Shown: positions 46,040-54,884, counted from the first letter of the stretch. The stretch: DNA of 64,000 nt from Bradyrhizobium amphicarpaeae (GCF_002266435.3 NZ_CP029426.2:2882001-2946000); one strand, 5' to 3'. The notes: generated from the sequence alone by a model not told the origin. Numbers and translations: made by a program.

Positions 46040-47785
46040 CTAGAGATCGATCACGACGTCGCCTTGCGGTCGTGCGCAGCAGATCAGCAGATTTCCCTCC
46101 GCCGGCGGGTCGAGCGGATCCGACGTGTAGCTGACCTCTCCGGCCACGAGGCCGCTCTCGCAATTGTGGCAAACCCCCGTCCGGCACGACCAGCGCACCG
46201 GGACATCGCATGCCTCCGCGAGCTCGAGCAGGCTGGCGTAGGAGGGCCCCCAGCACACGTTGAGGCCGCTGCGGGCGAACGACACTATCGGACCCGGGCC
46301 GCGTGCTCCTGCCGGCTGATGTGGAGTCGTCTTCGGCGCGGCGGCGATACCCGGTGTCAGCGAGGGCTTGCTGCCGAACAGCTCGGTGTGGATGCGATCG
46401 GGCACGACGCCCAGCGCGCCGAGGCCGGTGGTGAGATCGCTCATGAAGGCCGTCGGTCCGCAGAGATAGAAATCGCCATCCATGGGAATATCGAGCATCT
46501 GGAGCCGCTGTCGATCCAGACGACCCATGCTGTCGAAGTCGGCTCCCTCGCGGTCGGCTGGATCGGGGGCGCTGAAGCAGACATGGCTGTGATGATGGGC
46601 CAGCCCGGCGAGAAGCCCGCGCGCCTCGGCCGCGAACGGATGCTCGCGGCCGTTGCGTGTACCATGCAGCCACCAGACGTCCCGCGTCGTGCGTTCCGCG
46701 GCGAGGGCGTGCAGCATGGCGAGCACCGGCGTCACGCCGATGCCCGCGCTCAGCAGCACCACGGGCCGCGCGTCGCGCCGGAGCGTGAAACTGCCGCGCG
46801 GCGCACCGATCGGCACGATATCGCCGACCTGGATCGTCTCGGCGACATAGAAGCTGGCCGCGCCGTGCGCCTCGCGCTTGATGCTGATGCGATAGGATGC
46901 GGCGTCGGTGCTGTCAGACAGCGAATAGCTGCGCGTCATCGCGGAGGGTCCCAGCCGCACGACGACGAATTGACCGGGCAGGGCGGTCGCCAGCGGCTGT
47001 CCATCCGCGGGCTCGAGCATCAGCGAGGTCACGCTGGCGCTTTCGGCGATCTTGCGCGACACGCGGAAGGGGCGGAAGCCGCGCCAGGCCGGCGTCGGGC
47101 TGGCGGTCGGGCCGAGCCCGGCGTTTCCCGCGACGGCGCTGTCCTTCTGCGCCAGCAGCGCTGCAAAGGAGCGATTCCAGCCGCGGCTCAGCGCCGGAAT
47201 TTTCAGCGCGCGCGCGAGGCGCTCGCGCGGATGAGGGGGCAAGTAAAGCAGCGCATCGATCTCGGCGACGCTCATGCCTTCCGGACCGCTCTCGACCTGC
47301 ACGATCTCGTCGCCGGCCTCGACGTCGCCCTCCTCGATGACACGGAAATAGAAGCCCGGCCGGCCGTGCTTGACGAGCAGCGCGGGCATGTCAGGTTCGT
47401 CCATGCGAATGCCGAGCCGGTAGCAGGTGACGCGCGGCTGGGTGACCTCGAACAGGGCGGTGCCGATCCTGTAGCGATCACCGATGCAGACCTCGGCGTC
47501 GGCCAGGCCCTCGACGGTGAAGTTCTCGCCGAATTGACCATGAACGAGGTCGGACCGGCCGAGATGTTTCTGCCAGTATCGGTAGGACTCGTCCTGGTAG
47601 ACGAAGACGGCGCGCTGCTCGCCGCCGTGACCCGCAATATCGCCCTGGCCGTCGCCGTCGATGTTGAGCCGGCGTACCCTGCGCGGGCCCGTGACGGGGG
47701 TCTTCCAGATTCCGGTATGAACGGTCCGGCCTTGCCAGGCGACGTCGCGCGGCAAGCCGACATTGAGCGAGAGCAGACGAGCCAT
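46040..47785 (-). CDS. MOSC-ferredoxin reductase-2Fe-2S fusion protein
   Basis: The 581-residue protein is a three-part fusion. Residues about 1-215 are a YiiM-type MOSC domain with GGEQRAVFVYQDESYRYWQ and the likely cofactor cysteine in QPRVTCYRLG. Residues about 240-470 are an FAD/NAD ferredoxin-reductase module (RSYSLSD, GIGVTPVLAML, LCGPTAFM). The last 90 residues are a plant-type 2Fe-2S ferredoxin (CRTGVCHNCESG and a final cysteine). It could carry electrons from NAD(P)H to a molybdenum-cofactor MOSC centre, as in mARC-like reductases. The ATG at 47785 follows the family start. Confidence 0.88.
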   Translation of the reverse strand: MARLLSLNVGLPRDVAWQGRTVHTGIWKTPVTGPRRVRRLNIDGDGQGDIAGHGGEQRAVFVYQDESYRYWQKHLGRSDLVHGQFGENFTVEGLADAEVCIGDRYRIGTALFEVTQPRVTCYRLGIRMDEPDMPALLVKHGRPGFYFRVIEEGDVEAGDEIVQVESGPEGMSVAEIDALLYLPPHPRERLARALKIPALSRGWNRSFAALLAQKDSAVAGNAGLGPTASPTPAWRGFRPFRVSRKIAESASVTSLMLEPADGQPLATALPGQFVVVRLGPSAMTRSYSLSDSTDAASYRISIKREAHGAASFYVAETIQVGDIVPIGAPRGSFTLRRDARPVVLLSAGIGVTPVLAMLHALAAERTTRDVWWLHGTRNGREHPFAAEARGLLAGLAHHHSHVCFSAPDPADREGADFDSMGRLDRQRLQMLDIPMDGDFYLCGPTAFMSDLTTGLGALGVVPDRIHTELFGSKPSLTPGIAAAPKTTPHQPAGARGPGPIVSFARSGLNVCWGPSYASLLELAEACDVPVRWSCRTGVCHNCESGLVAGEVSYTSDPLDPPAEGNLLICCARPQGDVVIDL

Positions 47786-47966
47786 GGACCTTCCTCGGCC
47801 AAAACCACCGTACCTGCGCAATCTGGCGAATTCCAGATTGCGGCAGCCGTCAATCTGCACCCGGATCGTGGCTTGCGCCCGTTAGTGGTTGTTAGACGTT
47901 GCGAGAGTGCCTTGTCTGCGGCCGTCCGCGCGCCGATCTGAAGGCTGAGACGACGGGAGAAGCGCA

Positions 47967-48347
47967 ATGGACGATCAAGCGACGCTGGCAGCGCTCAGGC
48001 GCCATTGGGACGCCTCGGATGCGAACGATTTCGAAGCCGAGCACGACATCTATCGCGAGGACGCCGTGCTCGACTATCCGCAGTCGGGTGAGCGCATCCG
48101 CGGCCGCAGCAACATCCAGCAAAGCCGGACGGTGCAGCCGAACAGGAAGCGCTTCACGGTTCGGCGGATCATCGGCGGCGGTGATCTCTGGGTGAGCGAG
48201 TTCGTGCTGAGCTATGACGGGGTGCCGTCCTACGTCGTCAGCATCATGGAATTCCGCGACGGCCTCGTCGCCCACGAAACGCAATATTTCGGCGATCGGT
48301 TCGACCCCGGACCGTCCCGTGCGCATCTCGTCGAGCGGGCGGGGTAG
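47967..48347 (+). CDS. SnoaL-like NTF2-fold protein
   Basis: The 126-residue protein is an NTF2-like single domain: ALRRHWDASDANDFEAEHDI, YREDAVLDYPQSGERIRGRS, and a C-terminal VSIMEFRDGLVAHETQYFGD. This fold covers SnoaL polyketide cyclases, dehydratases and binding proteins, so the function is open. It is a single rightward gene facing the MOSC-fusion gene. Confidence 0.85.
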   Translation: MDDQATLAALRRHWDASDANDFEAEHDIYREDAVLDYPQSGERIRGRSNIQQSRTVQPNRKRFTVRRIIGGGDLWVSEFVLSYDGVPSYVVSIMEFRDGLVAHETQYFGDRFDPGPSRAHLVERAG

Positions 48348-48392
48348 GTTGGGCGGCATGGCTATCGCATCATGTGGCAATCTTGCCTGTGG

Positions 48393-48526
48393 CCATCCTT
48401 CGAGACGCCCGCCTTTGGCGGGCCCTCAGGATGAGGACCGAGTGCGCGGCACCAGCTTCAGCGAGCACCGACGCTGCTGAGCCTCATCCTGAGGAGACCG
48501 CGAAGCGGTCGTCTCGAAGGACGAGG
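48393..48526. repeat. Palindromic intergenic repeat
   Basis: Outer arms CCATCCTTCGAGACG and CGTCTCGAAGGACGAGG, and inner CCTCAGGATGAGG with CCTCATCCTGAGG, form a large imperfect inverted repeat of about 134 bases. Elements with these arms are scattered between genes in Bradyrhizobium. It is not coding, though frames run through it. Confidence 0.75.
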
Positions 48527-48890
48527 CGCGCGCTCAACTCGTGCAAGGCGCCGTATGCGATAGCCGTGGGTTTGGCCGGTGGTTTCCGTCGTGACGATGT
48601 GCGTGTTGGCACACCATTTCGTAACCAAGCCCCGCAACATGGAACCGATGCGGCGGCTGGTCGCAGCCGTGCCGCCTTGATTCCGCCAGACGCACCTTTA
48701 TCTCTGACACGAACAAGAATCCGGGCCCCTCTGGCGAGGACGCTGACCTAGTCGGCAAACCTCGCGATGTCGGATGACCTGTCCCGCGCGAATGCGATGG
48801 ATTGGCTGATTGTCGGGCCTCGTTCGTTCTCTCCGACCATTCGTCCCCATCGCAGCTCCGTGCGGTCATTTCGCAAATTGAGGAGCAACG
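48527..48890. other. Intergenic stretch before the TerB operon
   Basis: This 364-base stretch has frames on both strands (for example 48534-48908 on the minus strand) but none with family resemblance or a good ribosome site. The right end is presumably the promoter of the TerB-like gene; no clear -35/-10 pair was found. Confidence 0.4.
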
Positions 48891-49364
48891 ATGACTGACG
48901 CCAAGCATTCAAATCCCATCGAGATCGAGATCACGGAACCGTCCAGCCTGAACGAGCAGGCTGCCGCCGCGCTGGTGATCGTGGGCGCGCTGGTCGCGGT
49001 CGCCGACCGGCGCGTTTCGCCTGTCGAGCGCGACGAGGTGATCCGTTTCGTCAGGGATCGCAAGCTGGCGCCGCACATTCCGGAGGAACGGCTTTATGCC
49101 ATGTTCGACGAACTCGCCGAACGGCTCGAAGAGCCGGATTTCGCCAATGTCGTGATCGACACGCTGCGGCCGGTTTCGAACCTGCCGCTCTCGTCCCATC
49201 TGATCGAACTGTCGGAGCGCGTCGCTGCGGCGGATGAGGACGTCCATCCCCATGAAGTGCAGGCGATCAAATTGTTGCGCCTGCTGACGCTGGTGTTGCC
49301 GCGCGCGAAGCAGGTCGACTCGCGCAAGGAGCGCATCGAACAGCCGTTGGCCACAGAGGAGTAG
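48891..49364 (+). CDS. TerB-like protein
   Basis: The 157-residue helical protein resembles the TerB fold: AALVIVGALVAVADRRVSPV followed by ERDEVIRF, and a second half with VAAADEDVHPHEVQAIKLLR. Both D-x-x-V-x-P segments mark the two repeats of TerB-type domains that bind metal. It lies in front of a TerC-like gene in the same operon. In other bacteria Ter proteins link to membrane-associated stress and phage or tellurite resistance. Confidence 0.75.
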   Translation: MTDAKHSNPIEIEITEPSSLNEQAAAALVIVGALVAVADRRVSPVERDEVIRFVRDRKLAPHIPEERLYAMFDELAERLEEPDFANVVIDTLRPVSNLPLSSHLIELSERVAAADEDVHPHEVQAIKLLRLLTLVLPRAKQVDSRKERIEQPLATEE

Positions 49365-49366
49365 GC

Positions 49367-49720
49367 ATGAGCGCAGCATCGAACGAGCGTCGCAATGAGG
49401 CCGCAGGCTCCGCCGGCGAGATGGCCGGCGGTGACCCGCGCCTCGACAAACTCGTCGATCGGCTGCCGCCACGCATGGGTGACACGGTCACCTATCTGCT
49501 CAAACCATCGAGCCGATGGGTCAGAATTCCCTCGGGCGCGCTGCTCGTTGCCGGCGGCGTGCTTTCCTTCCTGCCGATTCTCGGCGTCTGGATGCTGCCG
49601 CTCGGCCTCGCGCTGCTTGCCGAGGACGTGCCCGCGCTGCGTTCGTCGCGTTCGAAGGTCCTGGATTGGGTCGAGCGGAAGAAGCCGCATTGGCTCGATC
49701 CGTCTGCGCCAAAAAAATGA
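49367..49720 (+). CDS. Small membrane protein in the TerB/TerC operon
   Basis: The 117-residue protein has one or two hydrophobic segments (about 55-83, PSGALLVAGGVLSFLPILGV, then MLPLGLALLAED), a charged N-terminus, and a basic C-terminus. The family is not recognised. It begins two bases after the TerB stop and ends six bases before terC, so all three are probably co-translated. A proposed role in the Ter membrane complex is inference from position only. Confidence 0.7.
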   Translation: MSAASNERRNEAAGSAGEMAGGDPRLDKLVDRLPPRMGDTVTYLLKPSSRWVRIPSGALLVAGGVLSFLPILGVWMLPLGLALLAEDVPALRSSRSKVLDWVERKKPHWLDPSAPKK

Positions 49721-49726
49721 TCGAAC

Positions 49727-50365
49727 ATGATTGAATTCATCACACCCGAAGCGCTCACTGCGCTGCTTCAAGTCGTCCTGATCGACCTCGTGCTCGCCGG
49801 CGACAACGCCGTCGTCATCGGCCTCGCGGCGGCGGGACTGCCGGCCGAGCAACGCCGCCGCGCCATCATCGTCGGCATCGCCGCCGCCACCGTGCTGCGT
49901 ATCGTCTTCGCGGGCGTGGCGACCCAGCTCTTGCAGGTCATAGGCCTGTTGCTCGCGGGCGGCGTGCTGCTGCTCTGGGTGTGCTGGAAGATGTGGCGCG
50001 AGCTGCGCGAGCAGGCCGCGCACTCGAAAGAACTCGCATTCAGCCATGGCGGCGGCGCGGCGGCTGCGCCGGTGCAGCGAAAGACCTTCGGCCAGGCGGC
50101 GGTGCAGATCATCGCGGCCGACGTCTCGATGTCGCTCGACAACGTGCTCGCGGTCGCCGGCGCCGCGCGCGAGCATCCCTATATCCTCGCCTTCGGCCTG
50201 TTGCTGTCGGTCGCGTTGATGGGCGTCGCCGCCGACCTGCTCGGCCGCGTGCTCCAGAAGCAGCGCTGGATCGCCTATGTCGGCCTCGCCATCATCATTT
50301 ACGTCGCCTTCGAGATGATCTATCGGGGCTCGCTCGAGCTCGCACCCGTCATCGCAAGTCTCTGA
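49727..50365 (+). CDS. TerC/YjbE-family membrane protein
   Basis: The 212-residue protein has seven hydrophobic helices and the TerC signature aspartates in DLVLAGDNAVVIGLAAAGLP and in ADVSMSLDNVLAVAGAA. TerC proteins are proposed metal exporters of the LysE/cadmium superfamily, and related members act in manganese efflux. It is between the small membrane protein and the YqhA-like gene on the same strand. Confidence 0.9.
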   Translation: MIEFITPEALTALLQVVLIDLVLAGDNAVVIGLAAAGLPAEQRRRAIIVGIAAATVLRIVFAGVATQLLQVIGLLLAGGVLLLWVCWKMWRELREQAAHSKELAFSHGGGAAAAPVQRKTFGQAAVQIIAADVSMSLDNVLAVAGAAREHPYILAFGLLLSVALMGVAADLLGRVLQKQRWIAYVGLAIIIYVAFEMIYRGSLELAPVIASL

Positions 50366-50396
50366 GGCGATCAATTTCGGCAATCCGGAGCAATTC

Positions 50397-50978
50397 ATGA
50401 CGTCCGAACCCAAAGCACCTTCGGCGCAGGCCGTGCCGCCGCGCCTCGGCCTGTTCGCCCAGCTCATCTTCGGCTCGCGCTGGCTGCAGTTTCCGCTCTA
50501 CATCGGCCTGATCGTCGCGCAGGCCGTCTACGTGCTGCTGTTCCTCAAGGAGCTCTGGCATCTGGTCGTGCATTCCTTCGATGCCAGCGAGCAGCAGATC
50601 ATGCTGGTCGTGCTCGGCCTGATCGACGTCGTCATGATCTCCAACCTCCTGATCATGGTGATCGTCGGCGGCTACGAGACCTTCGTGTCCCGGCTGAACC
50701 TGACCGGCCACCCCGACGAGCCGGAATGGCTCAGCCACGTCAACGCCAGCGTACTCAAGATCAAGCTCGCGATGGCGATCATCGGCATCTCCTCGATCTC
50801 GCTGCTCAGGACCTTCATCGAGGCCGGCAATCTCGGCACCACGCGCAGCAATTTCACCGAGACCGGCGTGATGTGGCAGGTGCTGATCCATCTGACCTTC
50901 ATCATCTCGGCGGTCGGCATCGCCTGGGTCGACCGCCTCAGCGACAGCGGTCATCGCAAGGAGGCCGCCCACGATTGA
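50397..50978 (+). CDS. YqhA/UPF0114-family membrane protein
   Basis: The 193-residue protein has three to four helices (about 20-50, 60-85, 118-140 and 158-180) and the YqhA-type segments SRWLQFPLYIGLIVAQAVYV and NLLIMVIVGGYETFVSRLNL. The family's function is unknown. It follows terC by 31 bases on the same strand and probably ends the operon. Confidence 0.9.
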   Translation: MTSEPKAPSAQAVPPRLGLFAQLIFGSRWLQFPLYIGLIVAQAVYVLLFLKELWHLVVHSFDASEQQIMLVVLGLIDVVMISNLLIMVIVGGYETFVSRLNLTGHPDEPEWLSHVNASVLKIKLAMAIIGISSISLLRTFIEAGNLGTTRSNFTETGVMWQVLIHLTFIISAVGIAWVDRLSDSGHRKEAAHD

Positions 50979-51062
50979 GTTCGTGTGGCCAAAGGCTTCC
51001 GATGCCGCGATCGGCAAACAGGTTACGGGCGCGGCCGGATCAGGAAGGTTGCCTCCCGGCCG

Positions 51063-52436
51063 TCATGCTGCCAATGTCCCGGGAACGCGTCCCAGCGCAC
51101 GTTGAAGCGCCGCGAAGCAGTTTGCATCGATCTGGGTGCCGACCATTTCGGACATGATCCCCAGCGCTTTTGTCACCGGCATGGCGGCGCGATAGGGCCG
51201 ATCGGCGGTGAGCGCATCGAATATGTCCGCGGTCGTGATCATGCGGGTTTCCAGGCTGATCTGGTCCCCTGCGAGGCCGCGCGGATAACCCTTGCCGTCC
51301 AGCCGCTCATGATGCGCGCCCGCGATCGGAGCGAGGCTGCGGAATGCGCCGATGCGTGACAGGATCGCCTCGGAATGCGCCGAATGCATCCTCATGATGT
51401 CCCATTCGGCGTCATCCAGCTTGCTGGGCTTGTCCAGGATGGCGTTGCTGACGCCGAGTTTGCCGATGTCGTGCAGCAGTGCCGCGCGCTTGAGCCAGCG
51501 CCGCTGCTCGGCGCTGAACTCAAGCTCCTCGGCGATCATGTCGGTGAACAGCGTGACGCGCTCGCTGTGACCGCTGGTGTAAGGGCTTTTGGAATCCACC
51601 ACCTGGGCGAACGCGGCTGCAATGTCGTCGAGATAGTCCTCGTCGATCGGCAGGCTCGCCTGTGCGGGCGCGTGTGAAATGGCGCATTCGTGCCCGAGGT
51701 CGGTGCCTGTGTCCCAGAATCCGGGTCTTGCCGCCACGCGCTCGAAAGCCGCGACCAGGTCGGGATCGAACCAGAGGCCCGACCGGTTCCTGGCCTCGCG
51801 AAGAGCGGCCTCGGGTCCGTTTGCGATGTGGAAGACGTCGACGACCTGCGCGAGCAGGGCAATGCGCGAATAGATCGGGATGACGGTGCCGGACAAGCCT
51901 AGGGGCTTGCCGCTGCCGTCCCAGTGCTCGTCCAGATTCTTGATGCCTTCGGCGACCAGGTCGGAGAAGCGCATCTTGCGGGCGATATCCGCGCCGCGGT
52001 GGCAGCGGGTCTCGATCAGCTCGCGCGCGATCTCGCCACCGTTCTGGAAGATATTGACGATGGCGCGGAATCGTTCGGCCAACCCGGCCTTCAGGCCGGT
52101 GTGGCTGAGCACGAAGCGCAGTGCCTGGGACAAACTCCCGTCGATCAGCTTGAAGTCCTGCTTGAAGGAGAGATCGTCGGTCAGATACAGCTCGCAGATG
52201 CGGGCGGCATTGCTGCTGCAGCCGAGATCCTTCAGCAGCAGCGCGTAATACAGCTCGGTGATCTCCTGCTCGCCAAGCCCGATCTCCCTGCCGATCTCGA
52301 CGCCGATGTGGCTGCATCGCACGCAATGTCCAGCCGGCTGTCCCTCGGTCAGGTCGAGCGCGTAGCTCAGCGCACCCAGGAGTTCGGCGAGCGTGACCTT
52401 GTCGTGCAATCGGTGGTCGGGAGGCGGTGGTTCCAT
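51063..52436 (-). CDS. Two-HD protein with C-terminal HD-GYP domain
   Basis: The 457-residue protein has a degenerate N-terminal HD domain (KD at 69-70 where HD is expected, later EHWDGSGKP at 170-178) and an intact HD-GYP domain: HD322-323 in LLHDIGKLG and HHERLDGKGYPRG at 375-387. HD-GYP proteins usually hydrolyse cyclic di-GMP; the duplicated domain may be regulatory. There is no membrane segment or receiver. It stands alone, facing the YqhA-like gene. Confidence 0.87.
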   Translation of the reverse strand: MEPPPPDHRLHDKVTLAELLGALSYALDLTEGQPAGHCVRCSHIGVEIGREIGLGEQEITELYYALLLKDLGCSSNAARICELYLTDDLSFKQDFKLIDGSLSQALRFVLSHTGLKAGLAERFRAIVNIFQNGGEIARELIETRCHRGADIARKMRFSDLVAEGIKNLDEHWDGSGKPLGLSGTVIPIYSRIALLAQVVDVFHIANGPEAALREARNRSGLWFDPDLVAAFERVAARPGFWDTGTDLGHECAISHAPAQASLPIDEDYLDDIAAAFAQVVDSKSPYTSGHSERVTLFTDMIAEELEFSAEQRRWLKRAALLHDIGKLGVSNAILDKPSKLDDAEWDIMRMHSAHSEAILSRIGAFRSLAPIAGAHHERLDGKGYPRGLAGDQISLETRMITTADIFDALTADRPYRAAMPVTKALGIMSEMVGTQIDANCFAALQRALGRVPGTLAA

Positions 52437-52709
52437 GGTCGAGCTCCGGGGCCACTTTCGCGGCCTGTCCGGGCCGGTCTGACATCCAAAAACCGGACCT
52501 CACCACGAGAGAATTAACAGGCGGTATTTCCCGCGGCGAGCATGGCACCGCTGAGAGCGACAATTCAGCCAGCCTGAAATCTCGAGATCGATAAAATTGT
52601 CTGCAATCCGCTCGGGGACGGCAAACCCTGCGGACAAGAAGAGCGTAGCCTTAAACCCCGGCTTTGGAACCGGCGTGCATGCTCCCGGGCAAAAGGATGG
52701 GGCATCAAC

Positions 52710-52973
52710 ATGTCAGTTCTCAAGGAGGTCGTCGCTGCGCTCGCGGGAGTCTACGCGCTCTTGTTCGCCTGCGACGCATTGTTCGGGGTCGGCGAGGCGC
52801 GCTTCGACGACAACTATTTCCGCGCCAGCTTCTACGCGCCGCAGCCGAAGGAATTCCGCTTTGCCGACGGGATCACGCCGGCCAGGCGCGTCAGCGATGC
52901 GTTCGCGCAGTTCTCGGCGGGCGAGGCCAAGCCGAACAGGCGTTACTCGTCGCTGACGACGATCATCCGGTAG
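52710..52973 (+). CDS. 87-residue hypothetical exported protein
   Basis: The product starts with a hydrophobic segment (VVAALAGVYALLFACDALFG) that could be a signal or membrane anchor, then a short soluble part with FYAPQPKEFRFADGITPARR. No family is recognised. The start follows GGGGCATCAAC, not a strong ribosome site. Confidence 0.5.
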   Translation: MSVLKEVVAALAGVYALLFACDALFGVGEARFDDNYFRASFYAPQPKEFRFADGITPARRVSDAFAQFSAGEAKPNRRYSSLTTIIR

Positions 52974-53034
52974 GGCGGTCGCATTCATCGGATGTCCGCC
53001 TGACGGGGCTTCCGGTCAGGTGCACCCACGCTCC

Positions 53035-53616
53035 TCATTGCAAATCGTGAAGATCCTTACCGAGTGGCGGCGTCAGCCGAAAATCTGAAAATGCGACCGC
53101 GAGCCCGGACCGCTCCGGCGTGCAGGCCATCGGTCCTACAAGATAGGACGAGTTCTCTGCGAATGGCGCAAGCCGCATGAGAGGCCATATCTTGCCGTCG
53201 TTCGAAGACTGCAAACGAAGAACGCCGTGCGCCACCGTAACGCGCAAGCTGAAGTCACCGGCGTCGTGCTGATAGGGTGCAGTCGCCCAGTCCGATCGCC
53301 CGTCGGTCAGCACGCTCGACAGCATTGCGCGCCCATCCGCGAACTCGATCCCGGCCTTGAGCCAGCAACGTTCGTCCACGCGCACCATGAGGCCCGCTTG
53401 ATCATAAAGCGTTTTGAAATCGCCTCGGATGCGGAGTTCGGCCGTGAATGCATCTCCGACCGGAAACCCAAGAAAATGCCCGCTGTCGCGGATAAAACCG
53501 TAATGGGTTTCGCGCCAGAAGTCGGTGGCATGGTCCGTGACCATTTCGAGGATGTCGTCCTTTTCAGACCATTGTTTCGGTTCGTTCAACCAAATGCCGT
53601 TGGACCTGCCAAACAT
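53035..53616 (-). CDS. DUF1349 family protein
   Basis: The 193-residue protein is a concanavalin-like beta sandwich of the DUF1349 type: WLNEPKQWSEKDDILEMVTD at the start, AGLMVRVDERCWLKAGIEFA in the middle, and GPMACTPERSGLAVAFSDFR near the end. The family includes regulation-of-enolase-like proteins, with unproven function. The ATG at 53616 gives the family start; the frame is open to 53688. Its left neighbour is the small exported gene on the other strand. Confidence 0.87.
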   Translation of the reverse strand: MFGRSNGIWLNEPKQWSEKDDILEMVTDHATDFWRETHYGFIRDSGHFLGFPVGDAFTAELRIRGDFKTLYDQAGLMVRVDERCWLKAGIEFADGRAMLSSVLTDGRSDWATAPYQHDAGDFSLRVTVAHGVLRLQSSNDGKIWPLMRLAPFAENSSYLVGPMACTPERSGLAVAFSDFRLTPPLGKDLHDLQ

Positions 53617-53774
53617 CCTCGATGCTCCATCTGAGCGCGGTACACGAGGTCCAACAACCAACTGCGCGGAAAGTTTTGTGCCGAGCACAAAAAAGCAGGT
53701 TTCAGCACAATGCGACCTCGCGCACGCCTTTCAGCGCGCACACTCTCTGTTAAGGCCGCAAAGCGAAGGGCATT

Positions 53775-53964
53775 GCAGTGCGTCCGGGACACGGGAGACG
53801 CGTGCTCACACTCCGTCATTGCGAGGAGCTCTTGCGACGAAGCAATCCAGACTGTTTCCGCAGCCACAGTCTGGATTGCTTCGCTGCGCTCGCAATGACG
53901 ATGTTGAGACCGTGTGTGTTCAAACGAAGGTCCCGTGCTGCGGCCGCAGTGCGTCCGGGACACG
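53775..53964. repeat. Direct 19-bp repeats flanking a palindromic repeat
   Basis: GCAGTGCGTCCGGGACACG occurs at 53775-53793 and again at 53946-53964. Between them lies the palindromic element at 53814-53900. No gene is present in the gap 53617-53987. Confidence 0.6.
53814..53900. repeat. REP-like palindrome (87 bp)
   Basis: The element begins CGTCATTGCGAGGAGC and ends GCTCGCAATGACG, with inner arms GAAGCAATCCAGACTG and CAGTCTGGATTGCTTC. It is a Bradyrhizobium-type intergenic palindromic repeat, a likely mobile RNA-hairpin element rather than a gene. Confidence 0.75.
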
Positions 53965-53987
53965 CCGCGAGGACGCGAAGCTGTGTC

Positions 53988-54884
53988 TCAGTCACCCTGA
54001 ATCCATTCCGCCACCCCGCGCCACAGCGTGTCGCGATGCTCGGGGCGGAAGAAGCCGAAATGACCGATGGCCTTGGCGCCGACGTCGGACGGCTTGACGT
54101 TGAGCACCTCCGGCTTGATCGTGGTGAACCCGCTCGCGAGCAGCTCGACCGCGGGCTGGGTTGCCCAGGGATCGTCGGAGAAACAGAGCGCCCGCAGCTC
54201 GCCCTTGAACTTTGCAAAATTCTCCAGCGCCGGCAGTTTTGAATCGAAGAGGTAGCGGGGGCTCGAGACCCATTCGGCCCATTGCAGGAAGACGCCCTTG
54301 GGCAGATCCTCGCCGACGCCGGCCCAGCCCGGGGCGTAGCCGAGCGTGTGAACGAGCGGCACGCCGATGAGGTTCATGAAGGCGAAGACGCGGTATTTTT
54401 CCGGCGAGGTCATCAGCCGCCAGGTCGCCGCCTGCGAGGCCACGAAGGCAGCGCGCGAGATTTCGCTGTTGTTGGCGATCAGCCCCAGCGCCTGGCCGCC
54501 GAAGGAATGGCCGACATAGGCCAGCGGCAGGGTGTTGTACCGCTCCCGCATCCAGCTGACCGCGGCGGTGACGTCGAGCGCGGCCCAATCCGACATCGAG
54601 GCCTTGAAGCCCACCAGCGATTTCGGCTGGTTGTAGCCGACCATCGCCGGCAGCCGCGAGTCGCCGATGCCGCGATAGTCGTAGGTGAGCACGGCGCAGC
54701 CGCGATGGGCGAGGTAGGAGGCAAAGCCGCGATAGATTTTGCGCGGGACGGCCGTCGCCGAGTTGATCAGCACGGCATGGCGTTTGGTGCCGCGCGGCAG
54801 GAACAGCGTGCCCGTCAGGGCATACCCGTCGGTCGCCGGGAAGTTGATCTCGTCGATGAAAACGTCGTCCGGTGCCGCGTCCAT
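53988..54884 (-). CDS. Alpha/beta hydrolase
   Basis: The 298-residue protein has the alpha/beta-hydrolase fold with AVLINSATAVPRKIYRG, the motif YDYRGIGDSRLPA, and the nucleophile elbow GHSFGG with S127. A histidine candidate is in IGHFGFFRPEH. It looks like a serine hydrolase of the S9/BAAT-like group. The substrate is unknown. There is no signal peptide. Confidence 0.85.
   Translation of the reverse strand: MDAAPDDVFIDEINFPATDGYALTGTLFLPRGTKRHAVLINSATAVPRKIYRGFASYLAHRGCAVLTYDYRGIGDSRLPAMVGYNQPKSLVGFKASMSDWAALDVTAAVSWMRERYNTLPLAYVGHSFGGQALGLIANNSEISRAAFVASQAATWRLMTSPEKYRVFAFMNLIGVPLVHTLGYAPGWAGVGEDLPKGVFLQWAEWVSSPRYLFDSKLPALENFAKFKGELRALCFSDDPWATQPAVELLASGFTTIKPEVLNVKPSDVGAKAIGHFGFFRPEHRDTLWRGVAEWIQGD

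Noticed and set aside
48374..48751. 125-codon frame across the palindromic repeat
   Set aside because: Its first part is encoded by the intergenic repeat and the rest is low-information Arg/Ala-rich sequence.
48534..48908. 124-codon minus-strand frame upstream of the TerB-like gene
   Set aside because: No ribosome site and no domain; it overlaps the expected promoter of the TerB operon.
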